Assembly (NCBI RefSeq): GCF_003605645.1
Contig: NZ_QVMU01000023.1
Span: 88-64,087, forward strand
Reading direction: 5' to 3'
Length of the DNA stretch: 64,000 nt
From: Vibrio sinensis
GTDB lineage: Bacteria > Pseudomonadota > Gammaproteobacteria > Enterobacterales > Vibrionaceae
The position numbers and the translations under genes are program-made. Shown in pieces: positions 16,942-25,261 of this stretch. The notes under the pieces are model-generated. The model ran no database searches. It was not told the origin of the DNA and saw nothing but the letters and a program-made list of their open reading frames with translations. The first letter of the stretch is position 1, and the number at the start of each line of letters is the position of its first letter.

Positions 16942-17691
16942 TTACTTTTCACCAGAGCGGTACGCTTTGATGAATTCAGCCAGTAATTGTTCCTGTTCGT
17001 CAGTCAGAGCTAGGTTTTCCAAGAGCTCTGGTCTTCTTAGCCAAGTACGGCCCAACGATTGTTTTAATCGCCAGAGACGAATGTCCTTATGGTTGCCTGA
17101 CATGAGTACCGAAGGTACTTCTTTGCCATCCAACACTTCTGGTCGCGTATAGTGGGGGCAATCCAACAAACCATTTGCAAAAGAATCCTCTTCTGCTGAC
17201 GCAAAGTCACCCAGAACCCCCGGAACAAACCGAGATACTGAATCAATTAACGTCATGGCTGGAATTTCACCACCCGTCATCACAAAATCCCCGATTGACC
17301 ATTCTTCGTCAACTTCAGATTGAATGATACGCTCATCTACCCCTTCGTAGCGGCCACAAATAAGAAGTAAATTCTCATTAGTTGCCAACTCTTCAACTCC
17401 TTGTTGGTCGAGCTTTCGACCTTGAGGAGAAAGGTAAATTACTTTCGTCTTTCCCGGTGCTGCTTGCTTGGCTGCTTGGATAGCATCGCGCAAAGGCTGA
17501 ACCATCATCAACATACCAGGACCACCACCGTAAGGTCTATCATCAACAGTGCGATGTTTGTCGTGCGTGAAATCACGAGGATTCCAAGTCTCAATCGACA
17601 AAAGACCTTTTTTAACCGCTTGACCTGTTACTCCAAAATCAGTAACAGAACGGAACATTTCAGGAAAGAGGCTTATAATGCCAACCCACAT
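16942..17691 (-). CDS. trmD: tRNA (guanine-N1)-methyltransferase
   Basis: TrmD methylates G37 of tRNAs with a G at position 36, which prevents +1 frameshifting. The 249-residue protein has the SPOUT trefoil-knot sequence LICGRYEGVDERI, with GDFVMTGGEIPAM further on. PYGGGPGMLMMVQPL forms the substrate site and the start MWVGIISLFPEMF is typical. It sits between rimM and rplS in the ribosomal operon. Confidence 0.98.
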   Translation of the reverse strand: MWVGIISLFPEMFRSVTDFGVTGQAVKKGLLSIETWNPRDFTHDKHRTVDDRPYGGGPGMLMMVQPLRDAIQAAKQAAPGKTKVIYLSPQGRKLDQQGVEELATNENLLLICGRYEGVDERIIQSEVDEEWSIGDFVMTGGEIPAMTLIDSVSRFVPGVLGDFASAEEDSFANGLLDCPHYTRPEVLDGKEVPSVLMSGNHKDIRLWRLKQSLGRTWLRRPELLENLALTDEQEQLLAEFIKAYRSGEK

Positions 17692-17718
17692 GTTTATCTC
17701 GCTCTGTAACTTAGAGAA

Positions 17719-18267
17719 TTAGAAGCCAGGATCCCAGTCAACTTCGATCCGTTGAGCTTGGCGATCAACTTTAATGATCACTTGCTCTTCAAGGAACGGA
17801 ATTAGTCGTTCCTTTTGCCCAAAAGCATCTTTCAGATTAGCTTTCACTACAAGAACATCGTTGGAGCCCGTTTCTAGAATGTCAGTAACGACACCTAGAT
17901 CGTAACCTTTAGTGGTTACTACTTGCATACCAAACAATTCACGCCAGTAGAATTCTTCTTCTGACAGTTCAGGTAGAGATGCTGGGTTAATAGCAATTTC
18001 AAAGTTAGTCATCAGTTGTGATTCTTCACGAACTTCTAACCCTGCTAGCTTACATACATAGCCTTGGCCATGACGTTTCCAGCTTTCTACTTTGTACTCA
18101 ACCCATGCCCCTTTTTGGTTAATATACCAAGGGGTATAATCGAATATGTTTTCGGCATTGTCAGTGTAGGAAAAAACTTTAAGCCAACCACGAATGCCAT
18201 AAGTAGCACCAAACTTGCCTACAACAATTTTGTCGTCGCTCATCGTTTCTTTACCTTTCATCGACAT
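17719..18267 (-). CDS. rimM: Ribosome maturation factor RimM
   Basis: RimM binds S19 and helps assemble the 30S head. The protein of up to 182 residues has an N-terminal beta-barrel (VVGKFGATYGIRGWLKVFSYT) and a C-terminal PRC-barrel with the tandem aromatic motif EEFYWREL and LIPFLEEQVIIKVD. An internal ATG eight codons in, preceded by AAAGG, is an alternative start. The gene follows rpsP by about 20 bp and precedes trmD by 27 bp. Confidence 0.96.
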   Translation of the reverse strand: MSMKGKETMSDDKIVVGKFGATYGIRGWLKVFSYTDNAENIFDYTPWYINQKGAWVEYKVESWKRHGQGYVCKLAGLEVREESQLMTNFEIAINPASLPELSEEEFYWRELFGMQVVTTKGYDLGVVTDILETGSNDVLVVKANLKDAFGQKERLIPFLEEQVIIKVDRQAQRIEVDWDPGF

Positions 18268-18286
18268 AAACTAGCTACTTCTTAAA

Positions 18287-18535
18287 TTAAGCCGCTTTTT
18301 GAGCGTCTTTTACTAGCTTAGCTACGCGGTCAGATAGAGATGCGCCTTGACCAACCCAGTGGTTAACGCGATCTAGGTCGATACGTAGACCTTCTTCTTG
18401 ACCTTGAGCTGTTGGGTTAAAGAAACCAACTTTCTCGATGAAACGGCCAGTTGCTGCGTTACGGCTGTCCGCAACTACGATTTGATAAAATGGACGCTTT
18501 TTAGCGCCGTGACGTGCCAAACGAATGGTTACCAT
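18287..18535 (-). CDS. rpsP: 30S ribosomal protein S16
   Basis: S16 is an early-binding 30S assembly protein. The 82-residue sequence MVTIRLARHGAKKRPFYQIV is unmistakable, with RFIEKVGFFNP in the middle. A strong AAAGAGG ribosome site precedes it. It heads the rpsP-rimM-trmD-rplS operon. A strong hairpin with a U-rich tail lies 35 bp upstream and may regulate the operon. Confidence 0.98.
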   Translation of the reverse strand: MVTIRLARHGAKKRPFYQIVVADSRNAATGRFIEKVGFFNPTAQGQEEGLRIDLDRVNHWVGQGASLSDRVAKLVKDAQKAA

Positions 18536-18555
18536 GTCGTCCTCTTTGCTTTCTC

Positions 18556-18603
18556 AAAAATAAAATTAACCCCAATAACCGTTTATCAGTAAACAGTTTG
18601 GGG
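18556..18603 (-). promoter_or_regulatory. Hairpin with U-rich tail upstream of rpsP
   Basis: On the minus strand CCCC at one end and GGGG at the other (18570-18603) bracket an inner stem AACTGTTTA/TAAACGGTT with loop CTGA. The hairpin is followed by TTAATTTTATTTTT. It lies between the ffh terminator and rpsP, so it is either a second terminator behind ffh or an attenuator in the rpsP leader. Confidence 0.55.
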
Positions 18604-18611
18604 TCTCGTGC

Positions 18612-18649
18612 CAAAATAAAGCTCCGGAATTTTACTCTTATCCCGGAGC
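18612..18649 (-). terminator. Intrinsic terminator after ffh
   Basis: A GCTCCGG (18621-18627) and CCGGAGC (18643-18649) stem is followed on the minus strand by TTTATTTTGG. It lies about 85 bp past the ffh stop. Confidence 0.8.
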
Positions 18650-18732
18650 AATGCAAGGAGTTTAGCTATTTTTTCACCAACACAAATAGGGCTATATGTT
18701 TGTGACTTAGCTAACAGGTTGAAAAGAAACTT

Positions 18733-20115
18733 TTAGCGACCGAATGGATTGAAACCGCCGCCACCGCCCATGCCACCCATCATACCCTGCATGTTGCGCA
18801 TCATACCTTTCATGCCACCTTTCTGCATTTTTTTCATCATCTTCTGCATCTGGGTGAATTGTTTAAGTAGACGGTTAACATCTTGAACTTGTGTACCAGA
18901 GCCGGCAGCAATACGTTTTTTACGTGAACCTTTAATCAGTTCTGGACGTTGACGCTCTTTCATTGTCATAGAGTTGATAATAGCTTCCATTTGGCTAAAC
19001 ATCTTATCATCAACTTTATCTTTAACATTGGCAGGCAAATTACTCATTCCTGGTAATTTGTCCATCATACCCATCATGCCACCCATGTTTTGCATTTGAC
19101 CAAGCTGCTCACGGAAGTCTTCAAGATCAAAACCTTTCTTTTCTTTAAACTTCTTCGCCAGTTTTTCTGCTTTTTCTGTATCAACATTACGCTGTAAATC
19201 TTCGATAAGTGACAGTACGTCACCCATGCCAAGAATACGTGAAGCAACGCGATCAGGGTGGAATGGTTCTAGTGCGTCAGTCTTTTCACCCACACCTAGG
19301 AACTTGATTGGCTTACCCGTAATGTGACGTACAGACAGAGCTGCACCACCACGAGCATCACCATCGACCTTGGTCAGAATCACACCAGTTAAAGGTAATG
19401 CATCACCAAAAGCTTTTGCTGTATTGGCGGCATCTTGCCCCGTCATGGCATCAACAACAAACAGTGTTTCTACTGGGTTGATTGCACTATGAAGGTCTTT
19501 AATCTCAGCCATCATGACTTCGTCAACGGCTAGACGACCTGCGGTATCGACAACCAACACGTCATAGAATTTTTTCTTCGCGTGATCAATTGCGGCATTG
19601 GCAATATCAATCGGCTTTTGATCAGCACTTGATGGGAAGAAATCAACACCGATATCAGTCGCAAGTGTTTCTAGTTGTTTAATTGCTGCAGGACGGTAAA
19701 CGTCGGCAGAAACAACTAAGACTTTCTTTTTCTCACGTTCTTTCAATAATTTTGAAAGCTTACCAACACTGGTGGTTTTACCTGCACCTTGTAAACCAGC
19801 CATTAAGATAACAGCAGGCGGTTGGGCTGCAAGGTTCAGCGCTTCATTGGACTCACCCATGACGCTTTCAAGTTCGGTTTGAACGATCTTGATGAACTCT
19901 TGCCCAGGCGTTAGAGATTTAGAAACCTCAACACCAACAGCACTTTCTTTAACACGTGCAATAAAGTCGCGGATAACAGGCAAGGCAACGTCAGCTTCCA
20001 ATAAAGCCATACGCACTTCACGTAATGTTTCTTTAATGTTGTCTTCGGTCAAACGACCTTTACCGCTGATATTCTTCAGGGTACGAGACAAACGATCCGT
20101 TAAATTTTCAAACAT
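18733..20115 (-). CDS. ffh: Signal recognition particle protein Ffh
   Basis: This SRP54 homologue binds 4.5S RNA and targets nascent membrane proteins to FtsY. The 460-residue protein has the N domain (MFENLTDRLSRTLKNI), the G domain with GLQGAGKTTSVGKL (G1), DTAGRLAVD (G3) and TKVDGDARGGAAL (G4), and a methionine-rich M domain. Its SRP-RNA motif lies around RRKRIAAGSG-like sequence GSRKKRIAAGSG. The tail is a Met/Gly-rich repeat. It is transcribed toward rpsP but separated from it by a terminator. Confidence 0.98.
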   Translation of the reverse strand: MFENLTDRLSRTLKNISGKGRLTEDNIKETLREVRMALLEADVALPVIRDFIARVKESAVGVEVSKSLTPGQEFIKIVQTELESVMGESNEALNLAAQPPAVILMAGLQGAGKTTSVGKLSKLLKEREKKKVLVVSADVYRPAAIKQLETLATDIGVDFFPSSADQKPIDIANAAIDHAKKKFYDVLVVDTAGRLAVDEVMMAEIKDLHSAINPVETLFVVDAMTGQDAANTAKAFGDALPLTGVILTKVDGDARGGAALSVRHITGKPIKFLGVGEKTDALEPFHPDRVASRILGMGDVLSLIEDLQRNVDTEKAEKLAKKFKEKKGFDLEDFREQLGQMQNMGGMMGMMDKLPGMSNLPANVKDKVDDKMFSQMEAIINSMTMKERQRPELIKGSRKKRIAAGSGTQVQDVNRLLKQFTQMQKMMKKMQKGGMKGMMRNMQGMMGGMGGGGGFNPFGR

Positions 20116-20297
20116 CTTTTTCTCTTCGCTAATTTAGGCGATAAATTATTGTGAGTATACCTTAGCCAACACCGCCTTGACACTGATCTAATGACTTTTG
20201 ACCTCTCATGTTGCGTAATTGGGCACAGATAAGTCATAGCCGCGAGTGAGGTAGCAAGGTATAATTTGTTAAAATTCCACCAGCTTAATAGACAATA

Positions 20298-21092
20298 ATG
20301 GACAACTTAGTCACTGTAAGCGCTGCAATACTCTATCTATTAGCCATCGCCGCTATTGTTCCAGGATTGGTTCATCAAACAGGTATTCGCACAAAGACCG
20401 TCTTAACGACTGCTATCCTCGCATTGGCTTGTCATCTCTGGCTACTCAGTGATCTCATTCTTGGTAGTATCGGCCAGAACCTGAGTATTCTGAACGTAGC
20501 TTCATTGATCAGCTTTATTATCTCCCTCGTGATGAGTATTGCTATGCTCAAAAATCGAATTTGGTTTCTGCTTCCTGTCGTATATAGCTTTTCTGCGATT
20601 AATTTATTAGTCGCGACATTTGTACCGAGTACATTTATCACGCATTTAGAGCAAGACCCTAAATTGCTGATCCATATATCTCTTGCTCTGTTCTCTTATT
20701 CTACTCTATCTATTGGTGCTCTATACGCACTTCAACTTGCTTGGTTAGATCATAAACTTAAAGCAAAAAAATCTTTCGCTATTAACCCGAACTTACCTCC
20801 GTTATTGATGGTTGAAAGACACCTTTTTAAGATAATCCTTATTGGGACTTTGATGCTAACAGGGACACTTCTTACTGGTTTTGTGTTTGTTCAGGATATG
20901 TTTGCTCAAGGGAAAGCGCATAAGGGAATCTTGTCATTTATTGCTTGGATCATTTATTCCGTTTTGCTTTGGGGCCATTATCAAAAAGGATGGAGAGGTC
21001 GAAAAGTCACTTGGTTTGCGGTTGCTGGCGCAACCCTTCTTACACTAGCCTACTTTGGTAGCCGGTTCGTGCGAGAGATCATTCTTACCTAA
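20298..21092 (+). CDS. CcsA/YpjD-like inner-membrane protein
   Basis: This 264-residue polytopic membrane protein has about eight hydrophobic segments. It resembles YpjD, a member of the cytochrome c assembly CcsA/HemX family that in gammaproteobacteria neighbours ffh and corB. The stretch LLIHISLALFSYSTLSIGALYALQLAWLDHKLKAK is family-like in its HxxxA region, and ending FLSWIIYSVLLWGHYQKGWRG-like sequence (WIIYSVLLWGHYQKGWRGRK) is typical. True cytochrome c assembly function is not established for this subgroup. It is divergent from ffh and ends in a hairpin terminator. Confidence 0.85.
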   Translation: MDNLVTVSAAILYLLAIAAIVPGLVHQTGIRTKTVLTTAILALACHLWLLSDLILGSIGQNLSILNVASLISFIISLVMSIAMLKNRIWFLLPVVYSFSAINLLVATFVPSTFITHLEQDPKLLIHISLALFSYSTLSIGALYALQLAWLDHKLKAKKSFAINPNLPPLLMVERHLFKIILIGTLMLTGTLLTGFVFVQDMFAQGKAHKGILSFIAWIIYSVLLWGHYQKGWRGRKVTWFAVAGATLLTLAYFGSRFVREIILT

Positions 21093-21094
21093 CT

Positions 21095-21122
21095 AAAGGA
21101 GCATTCATGCTCCTTTCCTATA
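21095..21122 (+). terminator. Hairpin after the YpjD-like gene
   Basis: A perfect 10-bp stem, AAAGGAGCAT (21095-21104) with ATGCTCCTTT (21107-21116), immediately follows the stop codon. The tail is CCTATATA, so termination may be partial and read through into the CorB-like gene. Confidence 0.6.
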
Positions 21123-21194
21123 TATAAAACTGCGACTTATTGGCAATTGACTTAACGAGAGAGTTGGTTCATAAATTAATCAAAACATGAAAGG

Positions 21195-22475
21195 ATGCAG
21201 AACGCTTTGACTGACATATCAACGGGTATCTTATTTGCGCTACTCGCGTGTCTAATTGTAATTTCAGGGTATTTTTCAGGTTCAGAAACAGGGATGATGG
21301 CTCTGAACCGATATCGACTCAAGCATCTATCCAACAATGGACACAAGGGTGCCAGACGGGTAGAAAAGCTTTTAGATCGCCCCGATCGTCTAATTGGTTT
21401 AATTTTAATTGGCAATAATCTTGTCAATATTCTCGCATCAGCCATCGCTACCATACTGGGAATGCGACTCTATGGTGATCTCGGTGTTGCTATCGCTACG
21501 GGGATATTAACCTTAGTCATTTTAGTCTTTGCAGAGGTCACGCCGAAAACTCTCGCAGCGCTTTACCCAGAACGAGTATCGTACGCCAGCAGCATATTAC
21601 TCAGCATATTAATGAAAGTACTTTCTCCATTGGTCTTATTGATTAATTTCATTACTAATGGTTTCCTCCGCTTATTAGGCGTTAGGGGCAAACATGGTAA
21701 TGACGATCACTTAAGTTCAGAAGAACTACGTACTGTTGTTAATGAGGCTGGTAGCTTAATACCTCGACGTCACCAAGACATGCTGATCTCTATACTCGAT
21801 CTTGAGCATGTCACTGTGAATGACATCATGGTGCCTCGAAATGAGATCACCGGTATAGATATTAATGATGATTGGAAATCCATTGTTCGTCAGTTAACGC
21901 ACTCCCCTCATGGGCGTATCGTTTTCTATCGAGATCAAATTGATGAAGTGGTTGGCATGCTTCGATTACGTGAAGCTTACCGACTCATGCTAGAAAAAAA
22001 TGAATTCAATAAAGACACATTATTAAGAGCGGCAGATGAAGTGTATTTCATTCCTGAAAGTACCCCATTGAATGTGCAGCTATTAAAATTTCAGCGCAAT
22101 AAGCAGCGCATTGGTCTGATTGTCAATGAGTATGGGGACATTATTGGTTTAATCACGTTAGAAGATATTCTTGAAGAAATTGTTGGGGAATTTACGACCT
22201 CGATGACATCAAATCTATCTGATGAGATTACGCCACAAGGTGATGGAAGCTTTCTAATTAAAGGCAGTGCGAATATTCGGGATATTAATAAAGGGCTGAA
22301 ATGGACGTTGCCGACCGATGGCCCAAGAACATTAAATGGACTCATTCTTGAACACTTAGAGGATATCCCAGAAAGTCGTTTAAGCTTAAAAGTCTCTGGA
22401 CATTTAATGGAAGTCATAACCTTAGAGGGGAACCGAATTCAATTGGTAAAAGTATTTCCCCCTCAACACCAATAA
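21195..22475 (+). CDS. CNNM/CorB-type transporter-associated protein (DUF21-CBS-CorC_HlyC)
   Basis: This 426-residue membrane protein has an N-terminal CNNM/DUF21 domain (four hydrophobic segments, about 1-190, including SGYFSGSETGMMALNRYRLKHL). It also has a CBS pair (about 200-325, with HVTVNDIMVPRNEI and GLITLEDILEEIVGEF) and a C-terminal CorC_HlyC domain (about 340-420). Relatives take part in Mg2+/Co2+ efflux. The ATG at 21195 overlaps the AAGG ribosome site. A TTG four codons later, with AAGGA about 11 bases upstream, may be the true start. It follows the YpjD-like gene, as in related genomes. Confidence 0.92.
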   Translation: MQNALTDISTGILFALLACLIVISGYFSGSETGMMALNRYRLKHLSNNGHKGARRVEKLLDRPDRLIGLILIGNNLVNILASAIATILGMRLYGDLGVAIATGILTLVILVFAEVTPKTLAALYPERVSYASSILLSILMKVLSPLVLLINFITNGFLRLLGVRGKHGNDDHLSSEELRTVVNEAGSLIPRRHQDMLISILDLEHVTVNDIMVPRNEITGIDINDDWKSIVRQLTHSPHGRIVFYRDQIDEVVGMLRLREAYRLMLEKNEFNKDTLLRAADEVYFIPESTPLNVQLLKFQRNKQRIGLIVNEYGDIIGLITLEDILEEIVGEFTTSMTSNLSDEITPQGDGSFLIKGSANIRDINKGLKWTLPTDGPRTLNGLILEHLEDIPESRLSLKVSGHLMEVITLEGNRIQLVKVFPPQHQ

Positions 22476-22545
22476 GCCCCTAGCTATGACGATGGTATAT
22501 CTCGTTTATATCAGGAAACTCATATAGCAGGAAGCGTTATCCAAC

Positions 22546-22576
22546 AAAAAAGCCTTGGTAATCCAAGGCTTTATTC
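22546..22576. terminator. Bidirectional terminator between the CorB-like gene and rpoS
   Basis: A perfect 8-bp stem, AGCCTTGG/CCAAGGCT, has a TAAT loop. It is followed by TTTATT on the plus strand and TTTTTTG on the minus strand, so it serves both convergent genes. Confidence 0.85.
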
Positions 22577-22637
22577 AATTTCGCTCATCAGCACTGCGCA
22601 ACCTGTATTAATAAATCCAGTCAGCTATGCTTTCGGC

Positions 22638-23630
22638 TTAATCATCCTCAACACTAAATAAGCTTTCCATATTGAGGCCTTGCTTCACAAGAATTTCTCG
22701 TAGTCGACGTAAACCTTCAACTTGAATTTGACGTACACGCTCTCGAGTTAGGTTGATCTCTCGACCAACTTCTTCCAGTGTCGATGGCTCATACCCTAGT
22801 AAACCAAAGCGACGAGCCAATACTTCTTTTTGTTTCGGATTCAGTTCATCTAACCAATGAATTAATGAATGTTTAATATCGTCGTCTTGAGTAGACACTT
22901 CAGGATCAGAATTTTTTACATCAGGAATGATATCCAAAAGTGCTTTCTCACCATCGCCACCAATCGGTGTATCGACCGAACTAATTCGCTCATTTAGGCG
23001 CAGCATTTTACTGACATCATCAACGGGTTTATCCAATTGCAATGCAATTTCTTCTGCTGTAGGTTCATGGTCAAGTTTTTGCGATAGCTCACGAGCCGTT
23101 CGTAAATAGATGTTGAGTTCTTTCACGACATGAATCGGCAAACGAATGGTACGTGTTTGATTCATTAAAGCACGCTCAATAGTTTGACGAATCCACCATG
23201 TCGCATATGTTGAAAAACGAAATCCACGTTCAGGATCAAACTTCTCTACCGCTCGAATTAAACCTAGATTTCCCTCTTCGATTAAATCAAGTAACGCAAG
23301 CCCTCTATTGCTATAGCGACGCGAAATTTTTACAACTAAACGTAGATTACTTTCAATCATACGCTTACGAGCTGCTTCATCCCCTCTTAACGCCCTACGT
23401 GCATACAGCACTTCTTCTTCAGCGGTTAAAAGCGGTGAAAAGCCTATTTCCCCAAGATACAACTGTGTCGCATCTAAGCTTTTCGTCGAAACATCGAATT
23501 CTTCTTTCTCTTTTGCTGTATCACTATTGGTTTTTTCTTTATTTTTGAGTTCTTGTTTTGGCTGCGTCTTAACTACTTCTACATCGGCCTCAAACTCGTC
23601 GACTTTCGTTGCTGCATTGCTGATACTCAT
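22638..23630 (-). CDS. rpoS: RNA polymerase sigma factor RpoS
   Basis: RpoS is the stationary-phase and general stress sigma factor. The 330-residue protein has region 1.2 (ATQLYLGEIGFSPLLTAEEEV), region 2 (IESNLRLVVKISRRY, NRGLALLDLIEEGNLGLIRAVEKFD, GFRFSTYATWWIRQTIERA), region 3 and region 4 (LEEVGREINLTRERVRQIQVEGLRRLRE). The N-terminal 50 residues are acidic and Lys-rich, as is usual. A GGGGGAGG ribosome site lies just upstream. The nlpD-rpoS order is conserved, but mutS, often the next gene, is about 12.5 kb away here. Confidence 0.98.
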   Translation of the reverse strand: MSISNAATKVDEFEADVEVVKTQPKQELKNKEKTNSDTAKEKEEFDVSTKSLDATQLYLGEIGFSPLLTAEEEVLYARRALRGDEAARKRMIESNLRLVVKISRRYSNRGLALLDLIEEGNLGLIRAVEKFDPERGFRFSTYATWWIRQTIERALMNQTRTIRLPIHVVKELNIYLRTARELSQKLDHEPTAEEIALQLDKPVDDVSKMLRLNERISSVDTPIGGDGEKALLDIIPDVKNSDPEVSTQDDDIKHSLIHWLDELNPKQKEVLARRFGLLGYEPSTLEEVGREINLTRERVRQIQVEGLRRLREILVKQGLNMESLFSVEDD

Positions 23631-23656
23631 AGCGCCTCCCCCTGGCGAGCTAGCAA

Positions 23657-23677
23657 GACATTACTACGTCTAATGTC
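23657..23677 (-). promoter_or_regulatory. Stem-loop in the nlpD-rpoS interval
   Basis: A 7-bp perfect inverted repeat, GACATTA (23657-23663) with TAATGTC (23671-23677), lies about 30 bases upstream of the rpoS start. It would be part of the rpoS leader. A role in post-transcriptional control is possible but not shown. Confidence 0.35.
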
Positions 23678-23709
23678 GCTATATTGGTATTGCTCATTGC
23701 GAGCGAATA

Positions 23710-24630
23710 TTACGGTAAATAACGTTTTGGATTAACGGATTTACCTTGATAGCGAATTTCAAAGTGCAAGCGAACACTATTGGCTCCAGAACTACCCATT
23801 GTTGCTATTTTTTGGCCTGCTTTTACACTCTGTCCTTCGTGTACTAGCAACCGATCGTTATGCGCGTATGCACTAAGATATTTATCGTTGTGCTTAACAA
23901 TTACGAGATTCCCGTAACCACGTAGTGCATTACCCGAATATACAACGGTGCCACCTGCTGTAGAAATAATGGACTGACCTCGCTGTCCTGCTATGTCGAT
24001 CCCTTTATTTCCCTGGTCTCCAGCAGAGAAGTTCTTGATTACCCTCCCTTTGGTTGGCCAAAGCCACTTAGTAACTTTGTCATTTTTAGGCTTCGGTTTA
24101 TTGTTAGAATTGTTAACATTTTGTTTACCATTAACTCCAACATACTCCTTTGGTTTAGATTGTTCAACCACCTTAACTGGATCTTTTTTCACCGTTTTCT
24201 GAGCATTTTGCGAGCTAGTCGATGTAACCTTTTGATTTGAGCTTTTACTCGAGGGTGCAGCTGTTGCTTTGGTGCTAGTCACAGCAGCGGCAACTACTAC
24301 TGGTGCAGCAGGTTGAATAATTTTTCTGCCGTATGAGGGAGCTTGGTAAGCCGGTTGCCAAAGTTTCAATTTCTGCCCAGGGTATATCGTATAAGGAGCG
24401 GATAGCTGGTTATAGTTAATAATCTCTTTGACATCTTTATCCGTAACATAGGCGATAAAATAGAGCGTATCCCCTCTTTCTACTTGATAGTAACTCCCTC
24501 TGTAACTTCCTCGAGAAATCGAGTCATAATCCTTTTGTATACTAGATACGGGTGCAGGGGAGTGCGCAGCGCACCCAACTAGGACACTACAAAGACTAAA
24601 CAGAAATAGCGTTAATGACTTATAAGACAT
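23710..24630 (-). CDS. nlpD: Murein hydrolase activator NlpD
   Basis: NlpD is an outer-membrane lipoprotein that activates the amidase AmiC at the septum. The lipobox is LVGC (Cys near residue 20) after a short signal peptide. A LysM domain follows (YYQVERGDTLYFIAYVTDKD, about 47-90), then an Ala/Ser/Lys-rich linker (about 100-180) and a LytM/M23 domain (about 195-306). The M23 zinc ligands are not intact: KGIDIAG lacks the first His and the HxH motif reads LHFEI. This agrees with an activator role rather than peptidase activity. It is co-directional with pcm and rpoS. Confidence 0.94.
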   Translation of the reverse strand: MSYKSLTLFLFSLCSVLVGCAAHSPAPVSSIQKDYDSISRGSYRGSYYQVERGDTLYFIAYVTDKDVKEIINYNQLSAPYTIYPGQKLKLWQPAYQAPSYGRKIIQPAAPVVVAAAVTSTKATAAPSSKSSNQKVTSTSSQNAQKTVKKDPVKVVEQSKPKEYVGVNGKQNVNNSNNKPKPKNDKVTKWLWPTKGRVIKNFSAGDQGNKGIDIAGQRGQSIISTAGGTVVYSGNALRGYGNLVIVKHNDKYLSAYAHNDRLLVHEGQSVKAGQKIATMGSSGANSVRLHFEIRYQGKSVNPKRYLP

Positions 24631-24632
24631 GA

Positions 24633-25259
24633 TTAAGCAAGATCACCCGCAATCAGTGGAACGAAACGTACCAGCTCAATTATTTCAGAAAGATACTCAT
24701 CTCCACGACGAGTAATTTTTAATAGTTGTTGCTCATTTACACCAACTGGAATAACCATTAACCCGTTATCATTTAACTGTGTTAATAATTCAGTCGGAAT
24801 ACTCTCCGCTGCTGCAGTCACAATTATTGCATCAAAAGGGGCTTTGGCCGACCAACCTTGCCAGCCATCACCATGCTTAGTTGATACATTATAAATATCA
24901 AGTTGCTTAAGTCGTCTTTTTGCTTCCCATTGTAAAGCCTTGATACGTTCAACCGAATAAACATGATCGACTAACTGAGCAAGCACAGCGGTTTGATAAC
25001 CAGAGCCGGTTCCCACCTCTAAGACTTTGCTGTTACGTCTAAGTTCCAGCATTTGTGTCATTTTAGCGACGATGTAAGGCTGAGAAATGGTTTGCCCATG
25101 CCCGATAGGTAGAGCATTGTTATCGTATGCCTGATGCAACATCGCTTGAGATAGGAATTTCTCACGCGGTAATGAGCGAATAGTTTCCAATACGCCGTAG
25201 TCTTGGATGCCACTAGCGACAAGGAAATCAATCAGTTTGTCTGCATGCGGGTTACTCAT
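24633..25259 (-). CDS. pcm: Protein-L-isoaspartate O-methyltransferase
   Basis: Pcm uses S-adenosylmethionine to methylate abnormal isoaspartyl residues, starting their repair in stationary-phase cells. The 208-residue protein contains GHGQTISQPYIVAKMTQML and the SAM-binding motif VLEVGTGSGYQTAVLA, followed by VYSVERI and FDAIIVTAA. It lies 2 bp after surE and 2 bp before nlpD, which is the conserved surE-pcm-nlpD operon. Confidence 0.97.
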   Translation of the reverse strand: MSNPHADKLIDFLVASGIQDYGVLETIRSLPREKFLSQAMLHQAYDNNALPIGHGQTISQPYIVAKMTQMLELRRNSKVLEVGTGSGYQTAVLAQLVDHVYSVERIKALQWEAKRRLKQLDIYNVSTKHGDGWQGWSAKAPFDAIIVTAAAESIPTELLTQLNDNGLMVIPVGVNEQQLLKITRRGDEYLSEIIELVRFVPLIAGDLA

Positions 25260-25261
25260 TG

